Shown: piece after piece, positions 33,941 through 41,690 of the stretch
How positions within the stretch are numbered: position 1 is the stretch's first letter
Layout: each line of letters opens with the position of its first letter
Assembly: GCA_022703505.1 (NCBI GenBank)
Contig: JAKLDN010000002.1
Location: 1 to 64,000 of the forward strand
From: Spirochaetota bacterium
GTDB taxonomy: Bacteria; Spirochaetota; Spirochaetia; Treponematales; UBA12059
Length of the DNA stretch: 64,000 bases
Reading direction: 5' to 3'
Translations under genes and position numbers: made by a program
Notes under the pieces: model-generated
The model's database searches: none
What the model was told of the DNA's origin: nothing
Seen by the model: only the letters and a program-made list of their open reading frames with translations

Positions 33941-35669
33941 GCACGCCGAGCCTTCCCACGGCCAGGAAGGACAGCGCCAGCAGGGAGACCAGGAAGCCGG
34001 CCCAGACGGCCAGCGCCCCCGTGGAAGGCAGGTCGGCGAAGAGGCGGCCCAGGAGGTACTGTCCCGCCCGGCCGGCCGCGGCCATCGGAATCGAGGCCAG
34101 GGCCGTCAGCAGGGGAAGGGTCAACATCATCCGGAGGCGGCCGGGTTCCTCGTCCCGGCGGAATCGGGCGCCCAGGGCGGTGCCCAGGAGTACCAGGGTC
34201 ATCAGCATCACGGGGATGGAGATCCGGAGGGCGGTCTCCATGCGGTACGGGGACGGATCGATTCCGTAGGCCGGGGCGATCCGGGCTCCCGCGGCCAGGC
34301 GGAAGAAGGGGATGCGCTCCGCCTGGTCCTGAAGGTCCAGCAGGATCGAAAGGGCCTCGAAATCCATGGGCAGGACCAGGACCGTGGAGTCCGGGGGGAC
34401 CATGGAGCCCTTCAGGAACCGGGGCCGGGACGCCTGACGGGGGGAGCCCCGTTCCACCATACGGAGGCTGACGGCGCTGGCCGGGGGCGGCGCCTCCTTT
34501 CCGGGGGGTTCCGAACCCGCCGCGGGCAGGCCCCGGAGGCGAGCGTAGGGGGCCTGGACATGGAGGACGGGTCCGTTCTCGCCGACGGTCATGTACTCGA
34601 ATTCCTCCAGGTACAGGAAGGGCCCGGCGACGGCCACCCGGGAGGCGTACAGGACATGGTCCACCCCTTCGGACACGACCCGGACGGCCAGGCCTTCCCG
34701 GCTCTGCCCGGCGAAGGCCCGTCGGAAATCCTCCCCGAAGAAGGCCGTCTGGGCGAGGCGGTCGAGGCTTTCCTTGCGGTAGCGTACGACGTCGGCGTCC
34801 CCGGGATCCTCCCGATTCAGGTCCGTGAACGCCCGGTACGCCTCCAGGTAGGCCTCGGACTGAAGGAGGGCGTAGGCCTCGGCCTTGCGCTCGTGGAAGG
34901 CGGCCCGGGCCTTGTCCGCGGGGTTCTCCGGGGGGGTGGTGATCCGTTCCCAGGCGTCCGCCTGGAGTTTCCGGGCGTCCCGCCGGGAGGGATCCAGGAT
35001 CAGGGACTTGCCGGCGTACCAATGGGCGCTGTAGAAGTCCCCCCTGCGGTAGAAGGCCAGGGCCCGCTGGTAGAATTCGTACGCGGATGCCCCGTCGTCC
35101 GGGGGGGCGGGGGGAGCTTCCGTTTTCCGGGGGGAGGTGTCCTCGGACTGCCGGGCCCGCAGGACGGCCCGCTGGACCTTTTCGTTCAAGAGCTTGTAGG
35201 CGGTCTCCGTCGAGTCGATCGCCCCGGCCAGGGAAGCCCGCTCCTGGGCTCGGGCCAGATCCCCGTCTCCCAGGGCCGTCTCGGCGTCCGCCAGGGCGTC
35301 CCGGAAGAGGGTGGACAGGGATTCATACACGGTCTGGGCCCGGCGCACCCCGGGCAGGACCGTGAGTTCCAGGGCGGAGAAGAGCAGGGCCAGGATGAGG
35401 GCGGGGACCAGGACCGGCCGCAGGAGCTCCGCGAAGCGCAGACCCTGCTCCCGGTGGAGGCTCATGGACGCCGCGCAGGCCGCGAAGAGCAGGGGAGGCA
35501 TCCACGCGGCCAGGAGCGAGGCGGCCCGGGCCAGCTCCCATCGGATCGCGAAGCGGGCGATGATGTCGGAGGAGCGGAATTCCAGGAGGGCGACCACGAA
35601 GGCCGCGGCGAAGCCCAGGAGGACGGCGACCGCCACGGCGGACCGGGATTCGCTATCGCGGACCGCCAC
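33927..35669 (-). CDS. Membrane protein with 3+3 TM topology and TPR-bearing extracytoplasmic domain (LptF/LptG-like?)
   Basis: 580 residues. Three N-terminal membrane segments (VAVAVLLGFAAAFVVALLE; SLLAAWMPPLLFAACAAS; VLVPALILALLFSALELTV) and three C-terminal ones (ISIPVMLMTLVLLGTALGA; MLTLPLLTALASIPMAAAG; VWAGFLVSLLALSFLAVG) flank a large soluble domain. That domain contains TPR-like helices (ASAYEFYQRALAFYRRGDFYSAHWYAGK, split as two helices) and a beta-rich part. The stretch SLHREQGLRFAELLRP followed by LELTVLPGVRRAQ resembles the coupling-helix and TM3 end of LptF/LptG lipid-export permeases. Relationship to these is inferred. It overlaps both neighbours (17 and 14 bases). Confidence 0.55.
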   Translation of the reverse strand: MAVRDSESRSAVAVAVLLGFAAAFVVALLEFRSSDIIARFAIRWELARAASLLAAWMPPLLFAACAASMSLHREQGLRFAELLRPVLVPALILALLFSALELTVLPGVRRAQTVYESLSTLFRDALADAETALGDGDLARAQERASLAGAIDSTETAYKLLNEKVQRAVLRARQSEDTSPRKTEAPPAPPDDGASAYEFYQRALAFYRRGDFYSAHWYAGKSLILDPSRRDARKLQADAWERITTPPENPADKARAAFHERKAEAYALLQSEAYLEAYRAFTDLNREDPGDADVVRYRKESLDRLAQTAFFGEDFRRAFAGQSREGLAVRVVSEGVDHVLYASRVAVAGPFLYLEEFEYMTVGENGPVLHVQAPYARLRGLPAAGSEPPGKEAPPPASAVSLRMVERGSPRQASRPRFLKGSMVPPDSTVLVLPMDFEALSILLDLQDQAERIPFFRLAAGARIAPAYGIDPSPYRMETALRISIPVMLMTLVLLGTALGARFRRDEEPGRLRMMLTLPLLTALASIPMAAAGRAGQYLLGRLFADLPSTGALAVWAGFLVSLLALSFLAVGRLGVHAPD

Positions 35670-36579
35670 GATTCCTCCGGGCCCCCCCTCGGGCCGCCGA
35701 GAAGGGCCTGCACAGGGCGAAATCCAGGAACACCAGGGCTATACCGCAGGCCCCCGCCAGGATGCCTGCACGCAGGGTCGCCGGAACCCGCAGGCCCACC
35801 AGGGAAGCCAGGTCTCCGGCGGCGGGGGACCGGAAGATCCCGTGGAGGGTGCCCAGCAGGACCAATCCCGCCAGGGCCGCGAAGGTCCCCACCAGGGGCC
35901 AGCGGAAGAGCCGGGAGAGGGGCCACAGCCCGCAGATGAGGGCGGCGACGCCGAGGGCGGCGGCCAGGGCCTCGAACAGGTTCCCCCGGCCCAGCTCCAG
36001 GTACCAGGTCCGGAGTTCCCGGAACCCCGGCAGGGGGTCCGAGGAGGACCCCGGGTTCCCGAGGGGCAGGGGGGTCCGGTCGGCCATCAGGATTCCCCGG
36101 TCCCGCCGGTAGGTTCCCGAGGCCGCCCAGGCCAGGCGGGGTCCCTCTCCGGAAGGCCGGACGTAGATGATTCCGGTGGCCGTGTCCCCGGAGCTCTCCC
36201 GGACGAAATGCCGCGCCGGGGAGGAGGCGGGGACGGACGCGGTCGGACCCGCGGGAAAGGGTTCGGGGGGGGTCGTCAGCGCCCGGGATACCCACACCCC
36301 GCCGGAAAGGACGGCGGCGGTCAGTGTCCCCAGGATCAGGTACCCGCTCAGGCGGTGCCGAAGGGTCCGGGTGGCCAGGAATCCCGCGCCCAGGAGGGCG
36401 ATCGAGACGGATACGGGCAGGGATTCGACGGCGTAACCGGCCCAGAAGCTCAGCTGGAAGGAGCTCCCGCCGGAGGCGCTTTTCATGAGCGGACCGGCCG
36501 CCAGGATGAGGGTTTCCACGATCACAGCGCAGAGGAACCATGCAAGGTATCGGCCCGCGACGGAAAGCCCTCGTTTCAT
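35653..36579 (-). CDS. Membrane protein with 3+3 TM topology, partner of the adjacent gene
   Basis: 308 residues from the ATG at 36579, chosen because the first membrane segment starts directly after it (a longer frame to 36687 adds a charged, non-hydrophobic leader). Three membrane segments (YLAWFLCAVIVETLILAAG; YAVESLPVSVSIALLGAGFL; LILGTLTAAVLSGGVWVSRA), a soluble beta-rich region of about 110 residues (TGIIYVRPSGEGPRLAWAA), and three more segments (AAALGVAALICGLWPL; LVGTFAALAGLVLLGTL; GILAGACGIALVFLDFAL) give the layout of LptF/LptG half-permeases. No ATPase gene is adjacent. It is first in the operon with the TPR membrane protein and the J-domain protein. Confidence 0.5.
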   Translation of the reverse strand: MKRGLSVAGRYLAWFLCAVIVETLILAAGPLMKSASGGSSFQLSFWAGYAVESLPVSVSIALLGAGFLATRTLRHRLSGYLILGTLTAAVLSGGVWVSRALTTPPEPFPAGPTASVPASSPARHFVRESSGDTATGIIYVRPSGEGPRLAWAASGTYRRDRGILMADRTPLPLGNPGSSSDPLPGFRELRTWYLELGRGNLFEALAAALGVAALICGLWPLSRLFRWPLVGTFAALAGLVLLGTLHGIFRSPAAGDLASLVGLRVPATLRAGILAGACGIALVFLDFALCRPFSAARGGARRNRGGPR

Positions 36580-36922
36580 TGGAGCTAACTCTAACACGCG
36601 CCCATCCCGTTGGCAAGTTCCGGGAGCATATAGACAAACGGGGTTTCGAGTCCGGGCCCGCCTCGGTACCAGGCTTGAGGAGTCCACAAGTTATCCACAG
36701 GGAAAACCGGAATCCCGGGGGATCCCCGGCGGCGGTTCGGCGGATTTGCTCCACGCTTGTACCCCGGGATTTTGGAGATTATCATGAAGATGACAATTAA
36801 ATGTATATCATGAAAGAAAATAGAATCTAGCGTAAAAAAGTAAAAAATACACGGTTCCTGTCGTCTACATTATTATACGGCCTAGGGGGGGGGCATAGGA
36901 TAAGGAATTATTTCTCAACAGG
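36580..36922. other. A+T-rich intergenic region with DnaA-box-like sites (possible replication-origin-like element)
   Basis: This 343-base gap has no credible gene. TTATCCACA, a perfect DnaA-box consensus, lies at 36691-36699, and TTATGCACA, a close variant, at 36923-36931 inside the end of the next gene. Between them, 36770-36885 is the most A+T-rich stretch of the window (for example GTAAAAAAGTAAAAAATACA), with a direct repeat TATCATGAA, followed by a run of nine G near 36884-36892. The layout resembles a DNA-unwinding element flanked by DnaA boxes. Only two boxes are seen and dnaA/dnaN/gidA are absent, so this is tentative. It may instead be a promoter-rich regulatory region. Confidence 0.35.
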
Positions 36923-37534
36923 TTATGCACAGGGTGTTCCGTCGAGCCGATACCCGTAGTTCCTGACCGCCGCAAGGAATGAGCCCGCCCGGGAATCCCC
37001 GGCGGCCCGGGCCAGCCGGGACCGCAAACGGCAGATCGTCATGTCGGGTCTTCGGGACGGCGAGGGTCCCGGACCGTGTCGGACGCGGAGGAAGGCCTTG
37101 CGGGGAACGGGCCTGCCGAGGCTGTGAAGCAGGAGCTCCAGCGCCCGGCGTTCCCCTTCCGGGAGGGCCACGGTGCCGGCCGCTCCGGCCAGGCGCCCGG
37201 TCGAATAGGTAAACGGGTGCTCCCCCAGCCGGAACCTCCACGTAAGGAATCGAAGGGCCCGAGCTTCGAGCTCCTCCAGGTCCCAGGGCTCCCGGAGGTA
37301 GTCGGCGCAACCCTCCGCGAAGGCGTCCGCCGTCAGGCTCGCGGGTCCGTAGGCGATCCGGAGCACGTCCCTGTCCGCTCCGGCTCCCTCCAGGAGGAGC
37401 CCCGCGGGAAGGACGATCAGGTCGCAGACGAGGGGGGATCCGAGGTCGGGGGAAAAGAAAAAGGAGAGGGGCCCCTCGGCATTCCTCTCCTCTTCGACAT
37501 GCTTGAGCCCGGGGTCGATCACCAGGACCCGCAC
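36923..37534 (-). CDS. OmpR-type winged-helix regulator with degenerate receiver
   Basis: 203 residues. The N-terminal about 105 residues have receiver-like spacing (MRVLVIDPG; CDLIVLPAGLLLEG; DYLREPWDLEELEARALRFL) but lack the acidic pair and the phospho-accepting Asp, so phosphorylation is unlikely. The C-terminal part is an OmpR/PhoB winged helix: ALPEGERRALELLLHSLGRP, the region DMTICRLRSRLAR as recognition helix, and FLAAVRNYGYRLDG as the wing hairpin. It follows pspA by seven bases and is the last gene of the PspA operon, so it may control envelope stress genes. Confidence 0.78.
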   Translation of the reverse strand: MRVLVIDPGLKHVEEERNAEGPLSFFFSPDLGSPLVCDLIVLPAGLLLEGAGADRDVLRIAYGPASLTADAFAEGCADYLREPWDLEELEARALRFLTWRFRLGEHPFTYSTGRLAGAAGTVALPEGERRALELLLHSLGRPVPRKAFLRVRHGPGPSPSRRPDMTICRLRSRLARAAGDSRAGSFLAAVRNYGYRLDGTPCA

Positions 37535-37541
37535 GGCCGCG

Positions 37542-38240
37542 TCAGTTCTTGGTGCCCGCGTCCTCGGTGAGCATCTTGGCCTTGAGCTCCTCCAGCAGGA
37601 GGTCCGCGCTGGCCCCGGAGGATTCCAGCTGGGCGAACTGCTTCTCCAGGGACGTGTCCTTGGACAGGTCCTCGAGCTCCTTGGCCGCTTCCGCCTTGGC
37701 CTCCAGCTCGTCCACCTTCTTGGCCATGCGGTCGAAGGTGTCGAAGGCGCTGGTGTTGCCGGACATGGTCGTCAGGGTCTTCTGGATCTTCTCCTGGGCT
37801 TCCGCACGCTTGGCCCGGGCGATCAGGATGTTTTTCTTCCGGGACGCCTCGTCGATCTTGTTCTGGAGCTGCCGCAGGCTCTCCTTGAGCTTCTCGACCG
37901 AGGCCTTCTGCGCTTCCCACTGGGGCTTCAGCTGGAGGAAATACCCCTCGTACTCCTGCTTGCGCACGAGGGCTTCCTTGGCCAGGTCGTCCCGGCCGGC
38001 GCGGACCGCGAGCATGGCCTTCTTCTCCCACTCGTCCGCCTGCCGCTTCTGCTCGGCGAGCTCCCGCTCGATCTTCTTCTCGTCCGCGATGGCCATGGCC
38101 ACGGATTTCTTGGACTCCACCATCTGCTGGTTCATGTCCAGGAGCAGCTGGTTGAGCATCTTTTCCGGATTTTCCGCCTTGGCGATCATGTCGTTTATAT
38201 TGGACGAGACGACGGTCTTGAATCGGCTGAAGATACCCAT
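37542..38240 (-). CDS. pspA: PspA/IM30 family membrane-stress protein
   Basis: 232 residues, almost all coiled coil. The N-terminus MGIFSRFKTVVSSNINDMIA and the following KAENPEKMLNQLLLDMNQQ are the PspA/Vipp1 amphipathic helix and first hairpin. Heptads run through EYEGYFLQLKPQWEAQKASV and KNILIARAKRAEAQEKIQKT, ending in an acidic tail. Family members assemble ESCRT-III-like polymers on the inner membrane and protect it under stress. It is encoded between a YbjN-like gene and a winged-helix regulator in one operon with a STAS protein. Length is typical. Confidence 0.92.
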   Translation of the reverse strand: MGIFSRFKTVVSSNINDMIAKAENPEKMLNQLLLDMNQQMVESKKSVAMAIADEKKIERELAEQKRQADEWEKKAMLAVRAGRDDLAKEALVRKQEYEGYFLQLKPQWEAQKASVEKLKESLRQLQNKIDEASRKKNILIARAKRAEAQEKIQKTLTTMSGNTSAFDTFDRMAKKVDELEAKAEAAKELEDLSKDTSLEKQFAQLESSGASADLLLEELKAKMLTEDAGTKN

Positions 38241-38263
38241 CGGGGCCTCCTTGTTCTCTTCCG

Positions 38264-38647
38264 TCAGGCCCGGAATTTACCGAGGACGGCGTAGTGCTGG
38301 GCTAGGGCGAAGCCGACCGCGTCGAGGGCGGCTTCCAGTTCGGAGCGGTCCAGGGTCTCGAGCTCCAGGTTGTCCACCAGGACGATGTCGTCCCCTTCCA
38401 GGGCGTAGGCTCCGTGCAGGAGGTCCGACGCGTTCAGCCGGAGCAGGGTTTCGAAGAGTTCCTGGCGATGTTCCTTGGGGGCGGCCATGACCTTGGTCCG
38501 GAGGGCCACCACCGGATCCGCCTGGGTGATGACGACCTGGGTCAGTCCCCGGGCCTCGTCGTTCACGAGCCAGGCGTTCGGGGAGATTTCCTCGTACTGG
38601 ATCTCGAGGCTGATCAGGTAGCTTTCAACGCGGCTGAGTCCGGCCAT
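38264..38647 (-). CDS. YbjN/type III chaperone-like fold protein
   Basis: 127 residues with alternating helix and strand (YLISLEIQYEEISPNAWLVN, LTQVVITQADPVVALRTKVM, LFETLLRLNASDLLHGAYAL, LVDNLELETLDRSELEAALD). This is the fold shared by YbjN sensory-transduction-like proteins and secretion chaperones. No catalytic residues are apparent. It lies 23 bases upstream of pspA and 50 downstream of the STAS gene. In other bacteria similar small proteins are found beside pspA, suggesting a regulatory or client-binding role. Confidence 0.65.
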   Translation of the reverse strand: MAGLSRVESYLISLEIQYEEISPNAWLVNDEARGLTQVVITQADPVVALRTKVMAAPKEHRQELFETLLRLNASDLLHGAYALEGDDIVLVDNLELETLDRSELEAALDAVGFALAQHYAVLGKFRA

Positions 38648-38697
38648 CGGTTCCTCCTTGGGCGGCGTAGACGAATCCGGCGGACCACGATGCGGGA

Positions 38698-39249
38698 TCA
38701 GCCTAGGAACACCTGCCCCGCGTTGTCAATAGCCAGGATGGTCTTGCACTCGGAGCAGCGGAACCGGCCCGGCTTGGCCGCCTTGAGTTTCTTGTTGCAG
38801 ATGGGGCAGGAGAAGATCTTGGGGAACACGCTCTGGGACGAGCCCTGGTCTCCCTGGCGGAAGAAGCCCATGGCCTCCTCCAGGTTGTCCTTGATGTTGA
38901 AGAACTGGGAGAAGCCGAGCAGCTGGAACACCTCGTAGACCTTCGGCTGGATCTCCAGGAGGACGATGTCCCCGCCCCGGGGTTTCACGGACTTGAGGAA
39001 GGCCGTGAAGGATCCGATGCCCGTCGAGGAGACGTAGTTGAGCCCGCCGCAGTTGAAGATGAGGCGTACGAAGCCGGAGTCGATGGCCTTGCTGACCCGT
39101 TTCTGGAAGAAGTTGGAATTGTAGGTATCGATATACCCCGTGAGGAAGAGGGTGAGGCAGTTCTCGACCGGGTCGACCTTCTGCAGGCGTATCTTTAGAC
39201 TATCGTCCTTCTCGTCGTCGAATCCTGGAACGATATCGTTATTATTCAT
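38698..39249 (-). CDS. STAS anti-sigma-factor antagonist with C-terminal zinc ribbon
   Basis: 183 residues. A SpoIIAA/RsbV-like STAS domain occupies about 15-130: NCLTLFLTGYIDTYNSNFFQ, LIFNCGGLNYVSSTGIGSF (phosphorylatable Ser-Ser-Thr with the conserved DxSxxG position altered to YVSSTG), and LEIQPKVYEVFQLLGFSQFF. The C-terminal about 35 residues carry SCPICNKKLKAAKPGRFRCSECK, shortened here to two CxxC pairs, a rubredoxin-like zinc ribbon not usual in SpoIIAA. It may be the target of the SpoIIE-type phosphatase at 29989. It leads the operon with YbjN-like, pspA and regulator genes and has GAGGAG before its ATG. Confidence 0.82.
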   Translation of the reverse strand: MNNNDIVPGFDDEKDDSLKIRLQKVDPVENCLTLFLTGYIDTYNSNFFQKRVSKAIDSGFVRLIFNCGGLNYVSSTGIGSFTAFLKSVKPRGGDIVLLEIQPKVYEVFQLLGFSQFFNIKDNLEEAMGFFRQGDQGSSQSVFPKIFSCPICNKKLKAAKPGRFRCSECKTILAIDNAGQVFLG

Positions 39250-39295
39250 GGTGCTCCTCTCGGATCCAAAGATGAAGGATACGCCGTATGCAGGT

Positions 39296-39324
39296 ATTGT
39301 AGGTCCATCCTAGTATCAAGTCAA
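39296..39324 (-). promoter_or_regulatory. Sigma-70 promoter of the STAS-YbjN-PspA operon
   Basis: On the minus strand TTGACT (39319-39324) is followed after exactly 17 bases by TACAAT (39296-39301). Transcription would start about 40 bases upstream of the STAS ATG at 39249. Confidence 0.7.
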
Positions 39325-39459
39325 TCTCCTGTCAAATCCGCGGTCCCGGGCGAATCCGGGACTTCTAGATTTTCGGCATTGTCGACCAAAAAATCCAGAG
39401 CCCTCGAGCGAAATATCGAGGAATCCGCATACCCTCGGTTCCAGCCCGTCTCCTTGATT

Positions 39460-40206
39460 CTACCACGCCGCCAGGCCTTCGTCCGCCGTCAGGATACCCC
39501 CGTTCCAGAGGGGCGGGTCCCGGCACAGAAGGTCCGCGGCCAGGTCCCCGAAGACGCCCGGGTCGGTAAGGCTGCCCCCGGGGGTCTTCGCGGCCAGTCC
39601 CTCCAGGGTCTCCGGGGTCAGGTACTCCGTCCGGACGAATCCGGGACAGAGGACCAGGGCCGCGATCCCGTCCCGGGCGTACTCCAGGGCGATGGACTTG
39701 GCCAGGACTCCCAGGCCCGTCTTGGCGGCCGCGTAGGCGGCGTTGGTGCGGAAGCCCCGGATCCCGTCCGTCCGGGTGCCTCCGAGGAAGAGGATCCGGC
39801 CCCAGCGCCGGGACCGCATCCCCGGCAGGGCGGCGGATACCAGGGCCCCGGGCAGGGCCAGGTTGAAGGCGACCGCCGCCTCCCACTCCTCCGGGGCGGT
39901 CTCGTGGAGGGGTTTCTGCAGGAAGGGCCCCCAGGCCGCGACCAGGATGTCCGCCGCTCCCGCCCGGTCCAGGAGGGGGCCCGTGCCCGCCAGGGAATCC
40001 AGGGAAAAGGCCGACCCCTCGGCCTCGATGCCCGCCTCCCGGAACTCCGCCAAGGCGGATTCCAGCTTTCGGCCTTCCCGGCCGTGCACGTCCAGGCGGG
40101 CGCCCCGAAGGCCCAGGGCCCGGGCTATGTGTCGGCCTATGCCCCCCGTCCCTCCCAGGATGAAGGCCCGGCGGCCGGCGAGGGGGGGGTCCGCATTCCG
40201 TTGCAT
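39460..40206 (-). CDS. Short-chain dehydrogenase/reductase (SDR)
   Basis: 248 residues. A classical SDR Rossmann domain: AFILGGTGGIGRHIARALG (dinucleotide-binding TGxxxGxG variant), DILVAAWGPFLQ in place of NNAG, a catalytic Ser/Thr region (ILFLGGTRTDG), YAAAKTGLG (catalytic Tyr and Lys) and LVLCPGFVRTEYL. The HGREGRK segment after the second strand favours NADP(H). The substrate is unknown. It stands alone, divergent from the TrmJ-like gene across a heptad repeat hairpin. Confidence 0.88.
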   Translation of the reverse strand: MQRNADPPLAGRRAFILGGTGGIGRHIARALGLRGARLDVHGREGRKLESALAEFREAGIEAEGSAFSLDSLAGTGPLLDRAGAADILVAAWGPFLQKPLHETAPEEWEAAVAFNLALPGALVSAALPGMRSRRWGRILFLGGTRTDGIRGFRTNAAYAAAKTGLGVLAKSIALEYARDGIAALVLCPGFVRTEYLTPETLEGLAAKTPGGSLTDPGVFGDLAADLLCRDPPLWNGGILTADEGLAAW

Positions 40207-40213
40207 GAATACA

Positions 40214-40333
40214 GTATACGGTGGACGGTGGACGGTGGACAGTGGACAATGGACAGCGACGCTTCTCGCAGAGGCACGGGCAGGAGTCCGGATTCGTCTC
40301 CGTCCACCGTTTACCGTCCACGGTTTGCCGTAT
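40214..40333. repeat. Heptad tandem repeat with inverted counterpart (long hairpin)
   Basis: Five tandem heptads (GGTGGAC three times, then AGTGGAC, AATGGAC) at 40220-40254 are followed about 47 bases later by inverted heptads (GTCCACC, GTTTACC, GTCCACG, GTTTGCC) at 40302-40329. The outer bases GTATAC/GTAT also match in inverse orientation. The whole can fold into one hairpin. It lies between the divergent SDR and TrmJ-like genes, replacing any obvious promoter. The heptad also occurs twice at 31834-31847. Confidence 0.8.
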
Positions 40334-40345
40334 TACACTCCCCTC

Positions 40346-41131
40346 ATGAAGTCCCCGCCGGAGTTCGTGGTCGTCCTCTGCCGGGCCCGGGAACCGGGCA
40401 ACGTGGGCGCCGCGTGCCGGGCCATGGCCGCCATGGGACTCGGCAGCCTGGTCCTGGCGGACTGTCCGGACCATCCCCCGGAGCCCGTCAAGACGTTCGC
40501 CCTGGCGGCCTATCCCCTGTTCGAGCGTGCCCGGCGCTTCGGCACCCTCGAGGATGCCCTTGCGGACTGCGCCTTGGCCGCGGGATTCACCCGAAGGACC
40601 GGACGGCTCCGGGTACGGGAGCCCCGGGACGTGACGGAGTTCGCCCGGGACGCGATCCGGCGGTCCGGCCGGATCGCCCTGGTCTTCGGGAACGAGGCGG
40701 ACGGACTTTCCGCCTCGGAACTGGCCCTCTGCGACCTGGCGGTGCGCATCCCCACCTCCGACGTCTTCCCCTCCCTGAACCTGGCCCAGGCGGTCCAGAT
40801 CGCGGCCTGGGAGCTGGCGCGGGCCCGGGCCGAAGGAGGGCGGGTCCCTCCGTCCGCCGAGGTTCCCGGGGATGCCGACGGGCCTGCGGCCGGACCGGAC
40901 GGGACGTCCGACGAGGCGCCGGCCGCCCGGGCGGAGATCCTGGACGCGGTCGAGGCCGCCGCGGAGGACCTGGCCCGGGCCGGATTCTTCAAGATCTCCG
41001 GCCGGCCGGACTTCGTGCGCGTCCTGAGATCCCTGCTGGCCCGGGCGGGCGCCTCGGGCCGGGAGCTGGAATACCTGCGTCGTATCCTGGGCAAGGCGGC
41101 GGCCCTGTCCGGCCGGCGGCCGAAGCCTTGA
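40346..41131 (+). CDS. SpoU/TrmH-family RNA 2'-O-methyltransferase (TrmJ-like)
   Basis: 261 residues. A SPOUT knot domain covers about 1-160: FVVVLCRAREPGNVGAACRA (motif 1 with Glu/Asn/Gly/Ala), IALVFGNEADGLSASEL (motif 2) and IPTSDVFPSLNLAQAVQIAAW (motif 3, SLNLA-AV). The C-terminal about 100 residues are helical, as in TrmJ, which methylates position 32 of tRNA using SAM. An acidic linker (GDADGPAAGPDGTSDE) separates the two. TrmJ is the best match, but another rRNA/tRNA target is possible. No strong Shine-Dalgarno is seen before 40346. Confidence 0.85.
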   Translation: MKSPPEFVVVLCRAREPGNVGAACRAMAAMGLGSLVLADCPDHPPEPVKTFALAAYPLFERARRFGTLEDALADCALAAGFTRRTGRLRVREPRDVTEFARDAIRRSGRIALVFGNEADGLSASELALCDLAVRIPTSDVFPSLNLAQAVQIAAWELARARAEGGRVPPSAEVPGDADGPAAGPDGTSDEAPAARAEILDAVEAAAEDLARAGFFKISGRPDFVRVLRSLLARAGASGRELEYLRRILGKAAALSGRRPKP

Positions 41132-41197
41132 CCCCCGGTCCGGGGGGCGCTAGAGTAGGTTTCGGCCCCTCGGGCTAAGCCCGGAAGGAGATGGACG

Positions 41198-41671
41198 ATG
41201 CGCAGACCCAAGGCCCCTTGGATCGCGGCGTGGGCGATGACCTTCGCGGTCCTGTCCGCCCTCCCAAGTCCCGCCCAGTCCGGGCCGGGGGGTGCCTTCG
41301 ACTTCGCGGCCAGCGTGGAATCCCTGGCCCAGGCCGCCGAGACCGGAGCCGGCCTGCCCGTCGGGCGCTACGTCGTGCTGACGGGCACCGTGCGCTCCAC
41401 GGTATCCCAGGAGGAGGGTTCGTTCTCCGCCCGGGTGGAGCTCGCTGCGGGCCAATGGATCGGCACCTCCCGCATCGTCCTTCGTACCGTGCTGGTCGAG
41501 TTGGCCGGGGATTCGTACCGGGACCTCTTCGACCGCGGTTCCCCGTCCTTCCTCCGCCCCGGATCCGCCGTGCTGGTCGTGGCCCGGGTGACCGGAACCC
41601 GGGAGGCCCCGGAGGGCGGACGGGTGGCCGTGCTGGAAGGGATCCACCTGCGCCGCCTGGACACCCTGTAG
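41198..41671 (+). CDS. Exported protein of unknown function (OB-fold-like)
   Basis: 157 residues. A signal peptide (IAAWAMTFAVLSALPSPAQS) is followed by a small beta-rich domain. Segments GRYVVLTGTVRSTV, FSARVELAAGQWIGTSRIVL and SAVLVVARVTGTREA look like strands of an OB-like barrel. There is no lipobox and no recognised family. GGAAGGAG precedes the ATG. It is 66 bases after the TrmJ-like gene on the same strand and convergent with the sigma-54 activator. Confidence 0.6.
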   Translation: MRRPKAPWIAAWAMTFAVLSALPSPAQSGPGGAFDFAASVESLAQAAETGAGLPVGRYVVLTGTVRSTVSQEEGSFSARVELAAGQWIGTSRIVLRTVLVELAGDSYRDLFDRGSPSFLRPGSAVLVVARVTGTREAPEGGRVAVLEGIHLRRLDTL

Positions 41672-41690
41672 ACCGGGACCGGCCTGTCCG

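Noticed and set aside
36773-36812. Tiny open frame starting ATGAAGATGACA in the A+T-rich gap
   Set aside because: It stops after about eight codons and has no ribosome-binding site or conserved neighbour spacing.
40214-40333. Heptad array considered as a CRISPR array
   Set aside because: Units are 7 bases without spacers and are followed by inverted copies; no cas genes nearby.
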